From Arthrobacter sp. C9C5 (GTDB lineage Bacteria; Actinomycetota; Actinomycetes; Actinomycetales; Micrococcaceae): DNA of 64,000 bases. The position numbers and the translations under genes were made by a program. The notes under the pieces were generated by a model. That model did no database searches, was not told the origin of the DNA, and saw nothing but the letters and a program-made list of their open reading frames with translations. Below, one piece after another: positions 1-7,320 of this stretch (the first letter of the stretch is position 1; each line of letters opens with the position of its first letter). The stretch spans positions 61,449-125,448 of the forward strand of contig NZ_JABFMX010000014.1 in NCBI RefSeq assembly GCF_013359735.1, read 5' to 3'.

Positions 1-471
1 GCGCTCGACGTCCACCTGGAGGTCGTCGGCGGCGGCGAGGTCCGGCCCGCGCTCGAGGCGCAGGTCGAACGGCTGGGCCTGCAGGACCGTGTGAAGTTTC
101 TTGGCCTGGCCAGCGACGAGGAGTTGCGCCGGGCCTACCTGAGCGCGGACCTGTTCTGCATGCCCGGCACCGCCGAGCTGCAGTCCCTCGTTACCCTGGA
201 GGCGATGTCCGCGTCCACCCCGGTGGTGCTGGCCGACGCCATGGCGTTGCCTCATCTGGTGCACGACGGCGAGAACGGCTATCTGTTTACCCCGAATGAC
301 AGCAACGACCTGGCGGCCAAGATCGAACGGGTGCTGTCATTGCCGGCGCATGAGCGTGCGGCCATGGGCAAGGCGAGCCGAAGCATGGTGGAAAGCCACA
401 GCATCGAACGCACGCTGCAGACCTTCGAGGACATCTACCGCGGCGCCAGCTACGACGACCTGGTCGTCTAG
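1..471 (+). CDS. GT4-family glycosyltransferase, C-terminal part (5' truncated by window edge)
   Basis: The reading frame is open from the first base, so the gene begins upstream of the window. The translation carries the second Rossmann half of a GT-B glycosyltransferase: the VVGGGEVRPALE strand-loop, the RVKFLG strand, and the acidic donor-binding stretch around SLVTLEAMSASTPVV, which corresponds to the EX7E region that binds the nucleotide-sugar diphosphate. Family members move a sugar from a nucleotide donor to a lipid or glycan acceptor at the inner face of the membrane. The acceptor cannot be told from this fragment. A tRNA follows on the same strand after about 110 bases. Confidence 0.85.
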   Translation, partial: ALDVHLEVVGGGEVRPALEAQVERLGLQDRVKFLGLASDEELRRAYLSADLFCMPGTAELQSLVTLEAMSASTPVVLADAMALPHLVHDGENGYLFTPNDSNDLAAKIERVLSLPAHERAAMGKASRSMVESHSIERTLQTFEDIYRGASYDDLVV

Positions 472-583
472 GCGGCCCGGAGCGCCGTCGGCGGTCGTTG
501 CCCGAGCCGGGGCGACTACTATTGCTAGAGTGTTTTTTGCCCGGAACGGTCCGGCCCGTCAGGGCGTGACCGTTCGGGCCCAC

Positions 584-657
584 GGGGCTATAGCTCAGCT
601 GGTTAGAGCGCGGGACTCATAATCCTAAGGTCCTCGGTTCAAGTCCGAGTAGCCCTA
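584..657 (+). tRNA. tRNA with CAT anticodon (tRNA-Ile2 or elongator tRNA-Met)
   Basis: A full cloverleaf can be drawn: 7-bp acceptor stem (GGGGCTA with TAGCCCT, first pair G-U), D stem GCTC/GAGC, anticodon loop CTCATAA with CAT at positions 34-36, a G-rich variable loop, and a 5-bp T stem around GGTTCAAGT. The discriminator base is A and CCA is not encoded. It is not the initiator type, because the first acceptor pair is closed. The acceptor and D arm look like actinobacterial tRNA-Ile, so a lysidine-modified Ile2 reading AUA is somewhat favoured over elongator Met. The anticodon-stem outer pair is a C-A mismatch. Confidence 0.93.
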
Positions 658-748
658 CCTGATGATTCTGCGGGTGTCTGTCTGTTCCGAAAGGTTCCTG
701 CAGAAGCCCGTGGCACTATCTTGGCATTACGTTTAGTTATCCACAGGC

Positions 749-788
749 AAAGCACTCGTCGTGGCCTCATCGTCACGGCGGGTGCTTT
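749..788. terminator. Bidirectional hairpin terminator
   Basis: Two 15-nt arms (AAAGCACTCGTCGTG and its partner CACGGCGGGTGCTTT) pair fully, three pairs being G-U, around a 10-nt loop. The A-rich 5' edge and T-rich 3' edge let it work in both directions. It lies eight bases past the stop of the small minus-strand gene and downstream of the tRNA. Confidence 0.75.
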
Positions 789-795
789 CTGCTTC

Positions 796-1005
796 CTAGT
801 GCTCGTGCCATTCCTCCGTTAGGGGAGCGATCGCCCAATAGAGTGCTCGCAGTTCCTGCTCGACGAGATGAGCCTGCCCGTACAGCAGCCATTGCAGGTG
901 GGGCGCCCGGTAAGATTTTCGCGTCTGAACACCGTTGTGCATGCTGACGAGATGGATCGTATCCGAGTCGGCGTCATATCTGTCAGCGCTGAGGGAGCGC
1001 GCCAT
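796..1005 (-). CDS. Small hypothetical protein (69 aa)
   Basis: I do not recognise a family. The product begins MARSLSADRYDADSDTI, has a polar N-terminal part and a predicted amphipathic helix rich in Leu, Glu and Trp at the C-terminus (about residues 40-69). The frame is open upstream for another 55 codons, but that stretch contains two hairpins and reads poorly as protein, so the internal ATG is preferred. No strong ribosome-binding site is seen. A hairpin terminator directly after the stop supports a real transcription unit. The gene sits in the tRNA-proximal accessory stretch. Confidence 0.45.
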   Translation of the reverse strand: MARSLSADRYDADSDTIHLVSMHNGVQTRKSYRAPHLQWLLYGQAHLVEQELRALYWAIAPLTEEWHEH

Positions 1006-1396
1006 GTCGTTCCGTACGGAGATGATTGAGCGGAGCACTGGCACCACGAAGGGAAAGTGCTCAACGCAGAACACCCCGGAATCATTTAGGCATCGGGGTG
1101 TTTCTGCTGGCGAACTCGGTGCATCAGAGCGATTCCTCCGCTTGTTCCTTCGCTGCTCCGGGTACCGCAACAGTCATCAACCGTGGAGGCTCCATGGCTG
1201 CAGACGAGGTCGCCTCACTGGCAGGGGCAGAGGTTGCCCGAACCCCGGCTCCAACGTGAGGGCCTCGTGCGGTGGGCGCACCGTGGGTCCCTATTGGGGA
1301 AGGCAGGGAGGTGGGCGTGCGGCTTCGGACAAGAGCAAAAGCCTTAGGGCCCGCTTACCTGCACTGCCCAGCAGCTCCCGTCCACACCTTGCCAGG
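1006..1396. other. Gene-poor stretch with two hairpins
   Basis: No convincing gene is seen on either strand. At 1033-1062 a 7-bp stem (GAGCACT/AGTGCTC) and at 1070-1102 a 9-bp stem (AACACCCCG/CGGGGTGTT) lie just upstream of the small minus-strand gene and could be leader structure or a terminator. The rest, up to the stop of the first secreted paralog, shows nothing I can name. Confidence 0.5.
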
Positions 1397-1828
1397 CTAG
1401 AAGCCCACGCAGGCGTAAACCGTCTTGGTTGTGCAGTAGACGCCGCCAGTCCCAAGATCAGCGGTCCAGCTTCCCGGACTGCCGACGAGGGGGGTTGTGC
1501 CGCTCCAGACCGCCACAATGCCGGTCTTGAGCGGACCAACAACTTTTCGTTCCGCGACTGCACGGACGTACTTTTGGGTCCAAGTCCCCCAGAGGGTGAA
1601 CCCGCCGCATCCATTAGGATCGGTTTCCGCTGTCATGGCGTTCACCCAGTTGGCGTTGTCATCACTCAACTGGATGAGTACAGGTTGGCTCGCATAGGCG
1701 GTCCCCATCTTGGCGTACTTGAAGCAATAAGTGCCTCCGGACAGCGCGTTAGCTGACGGGGCGACAGCAACTGAACCAACCATGACTAAAGCCAGGGCGG
1801 AGAGCGCGGTAGTGATCTTGCGAAGCAT
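1397..1828 (-). CDS. Secreted four-cysteine protein, paralog 1
   Basis: A 143-aa product with a classical Sec signal peptide: MLRK, a hydrophobic core to about residue 24, then a likely cleavage after ANA. The mature part has four cysteines at conserved places: SGGTYCF near its start, GCGGF in the middle, and two near the C-terminus (VYC and YACVGF). Between them are a conserved Trp, a YVRA block and a SPG turn. No enzyme motif is visible. Two disulphides and a small beta fold exported to the surface are inferred. It is the last of three tandem paralogs on the minus strand, 48 bases after the stop of the second. I cannot assign a known family. Confidence 0.75.
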   Translation of the reverse strand: MLRKITTALSALALVMVGSVAVAPSANALSGGTYCFKYAKMGTAYASQPVLIQLSDDNANWVNAMTAETDPNGCGGFTLWGTWTQKYVRAVAERKVVGPLKTGIVAVWSGTTPLVGSPGSWTADLGTGGVYCTTKTVYACVGF

Positions 1829-1876
1829 GATGATCTTCTCTCATCGAGGATTGATTTCTGGTGCCGACCTGACTCT

Positions 1877-2299
1877 CTAACGGCAGGGCGCGTATCTGAC
1901 CCAGCTTGCGCAAAGGACAAGTCCTGAACCGAGATGGACGAGGGATTGTCCGGGAAGCCCGACAACTGGCGACAGTCCACGATTGCGCTGCAATATTTGT
2001 CCGTCAGGACTGAGCAAGTCCCATTGCGCCAGCGCACGGACGTACATTCCTCTGTATTCGTAACCAAGTACGAAGTAGCCGCAGCCCTTCTCGTTACTGG
2101 TCGTGGGGAGGATGCCGTACCAGAATTTTCCGTCATAGCTCACATCAATGTAGACGGGCTTCTTGTCATAAGGAGTGTGGTCCTCAAAGTGGAAACAGTA
2201 GGTACCGCCCGCTGAAGCGTTTGCAGGCGGAACGATGGCGAGTGACCCTAAAAGAACCAATGCCATCGCTGCGAGTGCCGTAGTGATTTTGCGGAACAT
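1877..2299 (-). CDS. Secreted four-cysteine protein, paralog 2
   Basis: A 140-aa product. The frame is open further upstream, but the ATG chosen is preceded by an AAGAAAGAAGG ribosome-binding site and gives a signal peptide (MFRKITTALAAMALVLL, cleavage near ANA) nearly identical to paralog 1. The mature protein repeats the family pattern: GGTYCF, a PVYI strand, a Trp, KGCGYF, MYVRA, PVVGLPG, LGSG, and two C-terminal cysteines (VLC and APCR). Four cysteines in all suggest two disulphides. No catalytic motif is seen. It lies between its two paralogs, in the same orientation. Confidence 0.75.
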   Translation of the reverse strand: MFRKITTALAAMALVLLGSLAIVPPANASAGGTYCFHFEDHTPYDKKPVYIDVSYDGKFWYGILPTTSNEKGCGYFVLGYEYRGMYVRALAQWDLLSPDGQILQRNRGLSPVVGLPGQSLVHLGSGLVLCASWVRYAPCR

Positions 2300-2424
2300 G
2301 ATGCCTTCTTTCTTGCTTGGCAGCCGGTTGCGGACCCGACTCAGTAACGGGGGCTGAAAGCCTTGGCATCCACCGTCCATTCCCGAGGCACTGACCTATC
2401 TTCCTCGACCCAGGGCATCAGTTA

Positions 2425-2841
2425 TTAGCATTGGGATGCGTTATCCACGCTCGCGCAGATGACAACGTTGCTCCCCAGCGAGTCGTACTGAGTTCCCGGA
2501 GAACCGGCGATTGTGAACCCGGTCCAGTGTTGACGAAGTTCCCCGTTGGTGCCCTTCCACCACCAGTATGCTGTTACGCGGACGTAGTACTGCGTGTAGT
2601 CGCCCGTCAGGGCGTACCAGCCGCATCCGTTCTCATCAGTCTGGAGAGTGAGCACGTTGTACCAGTCGTTTCCATCGGCACTCAGCTCAAGGGAAACGGG
2701 TTTGTTAATGAAGGGTTCGTCATTCTGCTGCCGGAAACAAAACGTGCCTCCGGAGGACGCCTGTGCAGGCGAGGCCAAAGCGACCGTTCCTAAAACGAGC
2801 GTCACTGTGGAGAGCAGTGTTGTCATGATTTTGTATCCCAC
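2425..2841 (-). CDS. Secreted four-cysteine protein, paralog 3
   Basis: A 138-aa product if translation starts at the GTG giving VGYKIMTTLLSTVTLVLG. This GTG has a GAAAG ribosome-binding site nine bases upstream and aligns with the starts of paralogs 1 and 2; the ATGs at 2850 and 2826 are alternatives. The signal peptide ends near AQA. The mature part keeps GGTFCF, NKPVSLELS, a double Trp region, NGCGWY, YYVRV, SPGTQ, LGSN and two C-terminal cysteines (VIC and SQC). It appears to be promoter-proximal in the three-gene array. The mature sequence is the most Trp- and Tyr-rich of the three. No known family is recognised. Confidence 0.72.
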   Translation of the reverse strand: MGYKIMTTLLSTVTLVLGTVALASPAQASSGGTFCFRQQNDEPFINKPVSLELSADGNDWYNVLTLQTDENGCGWYALTGDYTQYYVRVTAYWWWKGTNGELRQHWTGFTIAGSPGTQYDSLGSNVVICASVDNASQC

Positions 2842-3581
2842 TGGGCACATCTTTCGTTGCTGTCGACGCGGCGGGGCGAACCCCTGCGGCGCTACATCGG
2901 ATGGCTGGCCATAGACCGAGCGGAACGATATCAATGCTGCGGGAATCACTCTTGGGCTTGTGAGGTCCCCGTACGATCAAGAACACTGAGTTTCGCTCGG
3001 ACAATGCCTTCAGTCACACGTCTCTCCTGATACAACCTGTCCGAGTTGCATGCCGTTGCAGGAATGTGCGCAAGGACTACTTGCACTGGCGCATCAATCA
3101 GTGAACGGGTCAGGAGAGGCGTCCCCCAATATTTGCGGATGGACCGTTGCAGGAGCCGGTTAGGCTGATGCCTGCCCCTCACAGGTGTCTGTTGCTCTCA
3201 GACGAGAGAATTGAGCGCGTTTCGACGGGAACGATGCCCGCTAATCGTCATCCATAAGGACGGTGGATGAGGTCATAGTAGTCCTGATGCGCCAGACGTA
3301 ACAATGCCGCTCTGTCTAGGACTGAAGTGGAGGAGTCCTTAGAGACTTCCGTGGGCGTCGGAGGACAACATGCTGGGCGGCCAACGCCTTGGCCCGTTGA
3401 CTTCTCCGGCCATTCCTTCGAGACGAGTGGAAGACGGGCGCAGTCAGAGCCAGCCAAGAACTAGGTGCGGCTTCACATCTCTCTTGGCAACAGCGTCGGC
3501 TTCGAAAGCTTCTTGCATAAGTTTGGAGCAACCGCCTCAGGTCTAGCCCGACGACGGATCCCAATTATGAAGATGATCATT
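2842..3581. other. Gene-free stretch upstream of the secreted paralogs
   Basis: Only short overlapping reading frames with unlikely composition are present, and none has a ribosome-binding site or family signature. Base composition is lower in GC than the flanking core genes. The promoter of the secreted-protein array should lie at the left end of this stretch. I see nothing else that I can support. Confidence 0.5.
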
Positions 3582-3787
3582 GGGAATGCCCCTGCTTTTG
3601 TTGACTTGGGGCCCTAGACCGCCGTGAGCGCGGTCCAGTTGATTGTTTCGTATCCGACGGGCGTGAGTTTTCCCAGCCGTCTTTGCCTTCGCCGGCGGTG
3701 GGAGGTCCGTTCTATCCAGGTCGTGATTGCCAGCCGTAGGTCCCGCCTGGTGAGCCACCGCTGACGGTCCAGCGCGTCTTTCGTCAG
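3582..3787 (-). pseudogene. IS3-family transposase remnant (OrfB C-terminus) with one IS end
   Basis: The minus-strand reading frame contains DRQRWLTRRDLRLAITTWIE followed by RTSHRRRRQRRLGKLTP and GYETI. This is the typical end of the IS3-family OrfB integrase: the helix after the last catalytic Glu and the RRRxxxLGxLTPxEYE tail. Only about 57 codons match. Upstream the frame continues into unrelated sequence, so the catalytic DDE core is gone. Beyond the stop, at 3582-3605, GTCAACAAAAGCAGGGGCA (minus strand) resembles an IS3-type terminal inverted repeat. This is a dead fragment marking past insertion in the accessory stretch. Confidence 0.75.
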
Positions 3788-3953
3788 CGGCGGCCCTTTT
3801 GCATCGCGGCGCAGCGACCTCGCAGCCGTCCGCCTGCCATCCTGCAGCCAGTCTCGCTGTGACCCGGTATCCGACCGCCGCCACGCCCCTGCCCGGGAGA
3901 ATCCAAGGCCCGGCGTGTGCCCCGTCACTTGCCACCCGAGCAAAAGCTGGGAT

Positions 3954-3973
3954 ATGTTACTCACGAGTAACAT
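3954..3973. promoter_or_regulatory. TetR-type operator palindrome upstream of the acyl-CoA dehydrogenase gene
   Basis: ATGTTACTC-AC-GAGTAACAT is a perfect inverted repeat with 9-bp arms and a 2-bp centre, 58 bases before the start of the acyl-CoA dehydrogenase gene. TTACT(N)AGTAA palindromes of this size are typical binding sites of TetR-family regulators of fatty acid and acyl-CoA metabolism in actinobacteria. The regulator is not encoded next to it, so the site probably belongs to a wider regulon. Confidence 0.65.
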
Positions 3974-4031
3974 CCCGCGGCGCGACGCCCGCGCCCTTTT
4001 GATCGCTGCTGATCACAAGTGAAGGAACAAC

Positions 4032-5222
4032 ATGTCCAAAGCTGCAATCGACATCAACAACCTCCCCTACGCCGACGGCGACTTCTTCGCTTTCGAGCAG
4101 CTGCTCAGCGGCAAGGAGAAGGACCGGCTGGCGGAGGTGCGCGAGTTCCTGGCCCGTGAGGTGAAGCCGATCGCCGTGGACTGCTGGAACCGCGGCGAGT
4201 TCCCGATGGACCTGATCCCGAAGCTGGCCGAGATCGACCTGGTCAGCCCGGTCAAGCGCCAGGGCTACTCGAACCTCTTCGCCGGGATCCTGCACGCCGA
4301 GGCAACTCGCGCGGACACCTCGATCGCCACCTTCATGGGCGTGCACGACGGGCTCTTCACCGGCTCGATCGAGGCGCTCGCCTCGCAGGAGCAGCAGGAC
4401 GCCTGGCTGCCGGACATCTACTCCCTGAAGAAAATCGGTGCCTTCGGCCTGACCGAGCCGCTGGGCGGCTCCGACGTCGCCGGCGGCACGCGCACCACCG
4501 CCCGGCGCGAGGGCGACAGCTGGATCCTCAACGGCGCCAAGCGCTGGATCGGCAACGCCACCTTCTCCGACTGGGTGGTCATCTACGCCCGCGACCTCGC
4601 CGACAACCAGGTCAAGGGCTTCCTCGTGGACACCAAGACCGAGGGATACAGTGCCACCAAGATCGAGAACAAGATTTCGCTGCGCACCGTCCAGAACGCC
4701 GACATCACCCTCGAGAACGTCGTGGTGCCGGACTTCTTCAAGCTCGCCAACGCCAACAGCTTCCGGGACACCAACAAGGTCCTGAAGGTCACCCGCCTCT
4801 CCGTCGCCTGGCAGGCCGTCGGCCAGCAGCTCGCCGCGTTCGACGTCGCCCGCCGCTACGCCGTCGAGCGCAGCCAGTTCGGCCGCCCGATCGCCTCCTT
4901 CCAGCTGGTCCAGCACCAGCTCGTGCAGATTCTCGGCAACGTCGTCAGCTCGATGGGCATGATGGTCCGCCTGTCCCAGCTTGAGGATGCCGGCGAGGCC
5001 AAGGACGAGCAGTCGGCCCTGGCCAAGGCATTCACCACGGCGCGGATGCGCGAAAGTGTCGCCATGGGCCGCAGCCTCCTGGGCGGCAACGGCATCGTCA
5101 CGGACTACGAGATGGCCAAGGTCTTCTCTGATGCCGAAGCGATCTACTCCTACGAGGGCACCCACGAGATCAACACCCTCGTCACCGGCCGGGCAATCAC
5201 GGGGATCTCGGCCATCGTCTAG
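4032..5222 (+). CDS. Acyl-CoA dehydrogenase, glutaryl-CoA dehydrogenase-like
   Basis: A 396-aa flavoenzyme of normal family length. Order: N-terminal helical domain, the FAD-contacting stretch GAFGLTEPLGGSDVAGGT (about residues 136-153), the middle beta domain with RWIGNA, and the C-terminal helical domain with ERSQFGRPIASFQ. The catalytic base is the Glu in SYEGTHEIN (about residue 378), as in glutaryl-CoA dehydrogenases, whose ends read YEGTxxINxLxxGRAITG. It would oxidise an acyl-CoA to the 2-enoyl-CoA and pass electrons to ETF; glutaryl-CoA is the best guess, from lysine or tryptophan breakdown. GAAGGAAC precedes the ATG. It stands alone and is probably controlled through the palindrome upstream. 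Confidence 0.88.
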   Translation: MSKAAIDINNLPYADGDFFAFEQLLSGKEKDRLAEVREFLAREVKPIAVDCWNRGEFPMDLIPKLAEIDLVSPVKRQGYSNLFAGILHAEATRADTSIATFMGVHDGLFTGSIEALASQEQQDAWLPDIYSLKKIGAFGLTEPLGGSDVAGGTRTTARREGDSWILNGAKRWIGNATFSDWVVIYARDLADNQVKGFLVDTKTEGYSATKIENKISLRTVQNADITLENVVVPDFFKLANANSFRDTNKVLKVTRLSVAWQAVGQQLAAFDVARRYAVERSQFGRPIASFQLVQHQLVQILGNVVSSMGMMVRLSQLEDAGEAKDEQSALAKAFTTARMRESVAMGRSLLGGNGIVTDYEMAKVFSDAEAIYSYEGTHEINTLVTGRAITGISAIV

Positions 5223-5301
5223 TCGCTCCGCGGCCGGTCCGGCCCTGCACGCCGGCCGGCCCCGCACGCCCGCCCGTCCCGCGCAACACCCTCGCGGCCC
5301 T

Positions 5302-5817
5302 TCATCCGGAGCCGCCCTGTCCCGAACCGGGATTCATGGGCGGAAGCAGGATGGAGGGCCGCAGATCCATCACGAATGCCAGCGGGTTGAGGTACTCGTC
5401 GCCGCGCCGCACGCCCCAGTGGATGCACACGGTTCCGCCGCAGTGGCCAGGCAGCGCCCGTCCCAGCACCGACCCCTCGGCGACGGCGTCGCCGGGCCGC
5501 AGCGTGCTTTCGACGGGTTCGAAACTGCTCCGCAGGCCGTTGCCGTGGTCGATGGTGACCACGGGCCGGTCCACCACGAAGCCCACAAAGCCGACCGTGC
5601 CCGACGCTGGTGAGATCACCGGAGCGCCGTCGTACGCAGCCTCCAGGTCCACGCCGCGGTGACCGCTGAGCCAGGGCCGGGCCGGCGGGTCGAAGACGCG
5701 CAGCACGGCGGGCCTGGGGGAGAGCGGCCAGCTCCAGCCACCGGCCGGGGACGCCGGCGGCCCCACTGCCGGGGCCGGGACGAGCAGCACAGCCGCCATC
5801 AAGAGAGAAGCCTTCAT
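5302..5817 (-). CDS. M23-family (LytM-like) peptidase domain protein
   Basis: A 171-aa exported protein. The frame extends further upstream, but the chosen ATG gives a signal peptide (MKASLLMAAVLLVPAPAV). The mature part is one M23 domain: GHRGVDL supplies the zinc ligands of the HxxxD motif (about residue 60) and CIHWGVRRG stands where HxH normally is. The zinc His is kept but the first, catalytic His is replaced by Cys, a variant common in this rpsB-linked actinobacterial subfamily as far as I recall. It would cleave or bind peptidoglycan cross-bridges outside the membrane. It is divergent from rpsB. Confidence 0.8.
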   Translation of the reverse strand: MKASLLMAAVLLVPAPAVGPPASPAGGWSWPLSPRPAVLRVFDPPARPWLSGHRGVDLEAAYDGAPVISPASGTVGFVGFVVDRPVVTIDHGNGLRSSFEPVESTLRPGDAVAEGSVLGRALPGHCGGTVCIHWGVRRGDEYLNPLAFVMDLRPSILLPPMNPGSGQGGSG

Positions 5818-6183
5818 GCCGCCAGCCTGCAGCGGACGGCCCGGGCCCGGAAAGTCCCATCGGGGGCTATGTGGATTCCCGCCGGAGCCACACTCGGAGC
5901 CCGCTCCCCAAGCACCCCGAAACGGTCCATCCGGGCAGGTCTGCTGTAGTACACTTGGTGGAGCAGTTTGCTGTGCCCTCATGCCTCGTTCAATTTGGTT
6001 GGTTCCGTTTTTTGTTCCAGCTATTTGGACCGGCAGCACATCTCATTCAGGAGTGCGGGAGCAGTGGCTGACTACGCGTATCCAGCCCTCCCTGTCCGAA
6101 GCCCGGCTTCCGGGTGCGGAGGACTGCGCCTCTTACGGTCCGGCCCCAGGGTCCGGATGAGGGGTGCGGTGGATGCCAGGAGG

Positions 6184-6265
6184 AACACCCGCCTGGGTGT
6201 TGCTAAACAACCGTCAACTATTGGCAGGGTAAGAGAGCCCAGGGCTTTCTCATGAATGACCTGCC
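6184..6265 (+). promoter_or_regulatory. Structured leader of rpsB
   Basis: Two hairpins precede the rpsB ribosome-binding site. The first is AACACCC/GGGTGTT (6184-6201). The second is a composite stem in which GGCAGG (6223-6228) pairs with CCTGCC (6260-6265) and encloses an inner stem GAGAGCCC/GGGCTTTCTC. It ends directly against GGAAGGAG, so folding would hide or expose that site. Ribosomal protein S2 represses its own operon in several bacteria; such a role here is inferred. Upstream, at 5818-6183, a TAGTACACT stretch near 5947 is a possible minus-10 element. Confidence 0.5.
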
Positions 6266-6280
6266 GGAAGGAGCGTCGGC

Positions 6281-7177
6281 ATGCCCGTCGTAACTATGCG
6301 CCAGCTGCTTGACAGCGGCGTCCACTTTGGACACCAGACCCGTCGTTGGAACCCGAAGATGAAGCGTTTCATCTTCACGGAGCGCAACGGCATCTACATC
6401 ATTGACCTGCAGCAGTCGCTGTCCTACATCGACCGTGCCTACGAGTTCGTGAAGGCCACCGTTGCACACGGCGGCACCGTTCTCTTCGTCGGTACCAAGA
6501 AGCAGGCGCAGGAAGCCATCGCCGAGCAGGCCACGCGCGTTGGCCAGCCGTACGTGAACCAGCGTTGGCTCGGCGGTATGCTGACCAACTTCCAGACGGT
6601 TTCCAAGCGCATCCAGCGCATGAAGGAACTCGAAGAGATCGACTTCGACGACGTCGCCGGTTCCGCTTACACCAAGAAGGAACTGCTGCTCCTTCGTCGC
6701 GAGCTGACCAAGCTGGAGACTAACCTCGGCGGTATCCGCAACCTGACCAAGGCGCCTTCGCTCCTCTGGGTTGTCGACACCAAGAAGGAACACCTCGCCG
6801 TTGACGAGGCCAAGAAGCTGAACATCCCGGTTGTGGCCATCCTGGACACCAACTGCGATCCGGACGAAGTAGACTTCCCGATCCCGGGCAACGACGACGC
6901 CATCCGCTCCGTCAATCTGCTGACCCGCGTTGTTGCCGACGCCGTTGCTGAGGGCCTGATCGCCCGCAACCAGCGCGCCACTGGCACCACGGAAGCTCCG
7001 GAAGAGCCGCTGGCCGAGTGGGAGCGCGAGCTCCTCGAAGGCAGCAAGGCCGAAGAGGCTGCCGCTCCGGCCGCCGCTGAAGCTGCTGCTCCGGAAGCCG
7101 CCGAGGCTCCCGCCGCCGAAGAGGCTCCGGCCGCTGACGCTGCCGAGGCTGCTCCGGCTGCCGACGAAGCCAAGTAG
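6281..7177 (+). CDS. rpsB: 30S ribosomal protein S2
   Basis: A 298-aa protein. The S2 core opens with [20 protein letters not shown] and [12 protein letters not shown], and contains RWLGGMLTN and the [17 protein letters not shown] block near residues 190-210. S2 joins the small subunit late and anchors S1-type interactions near the anti-Shine-Dalgarno region. The last 50 or so residues are an Ala-Glu-Pro tail, a common high-GC actinobacterial extension without known function. The ATG follows a strong GGAAGGAG site. It heads the rpsB-tsf pair and is followed by a long hairpin. Confidence 0.98.
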   Translation: MPVVTMRQLLDSGVHFGHQTRRWNPKMKRFIFTERNGIYIIDLQQSLSYIDRAYEFVKATVAHGGTVLFVGTKKQAQEAIAEQATRVGQPYVNQRWLGGMLTNFQTVSKRIQRMKELEEIDFDDVAGSAYTKKELLLLRRELTKLETNLGGIRNLTKAPSLLWVVDTKKEHLAVDEAKKLNIPVVAILDTNCDPDEVDFPIPGNDDAIRSVNLLTRVVADAVAEGLIARNQRATGTTEAPEEPLAEWERELLEGSKAEEAAAPAAAEAAAPEAAEAPAAEEAPAADAAEAAPAADEAK

Positions 7178-7239
7178 TCAGACAAGTAAATCTGGATCTC
7201 CCCGACCGCAGCATGCAGCTGCCTGTTGCGTAAGGGGTA

Positions 7240-7282
7240 CTGACAGGATGGCCGCTCACTCGGTGAGCAGCCGTCCTGTCAG
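7240..7282 (+). terminator. Hairpin between rpsB and tsf
   Basis: A 20-bp stem (CTGACAGGATGG side against its partner ending CCTGTCAG) with one mismatch and one G-U pair encloses a 3-nt loop. No T-run follows, so partial termination or mRNA-end protection between the two genes is more likely than full termination. Confidence 0.6.
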
Positions 7283-7320
7283 TCCGTACACCACACAAAT
7301 TTCTAGACAGAGGGGTTCAC

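Noticed and set aside
935..1756. 273-codon plus-strand frame across the start of the secreted-protein region
   Set aside because: It overlaps hairpins and the well-supported secreted paralog on the other strand, and has no ribosome-binding site or recognisable domain.
3039..3049. GTCCGAGTTGC, a near copy of the tRNA T-arm end (GTCCGAGTAGC), as an attachment-site repeat
   Set aside because: Only 10 of 11 bases match, and no longer match to the tRNA 3' end follows. It is expected by chance.
3248..3457. 69-codon minus-strand frame in the gene-free stretch
   Set aside because: It has no homology that I recognise, no ribosome-binding site and unlikely composition.
3957..5267. 436-codon open frame on the minus strand across the acyl-CoA dehydrogenase gene
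   Set aside because: It is a shadow of the plus-strand gene caused by strong third-position GC. Its translation is a Gly-Asp-Val-Arg mixture without any family motif.
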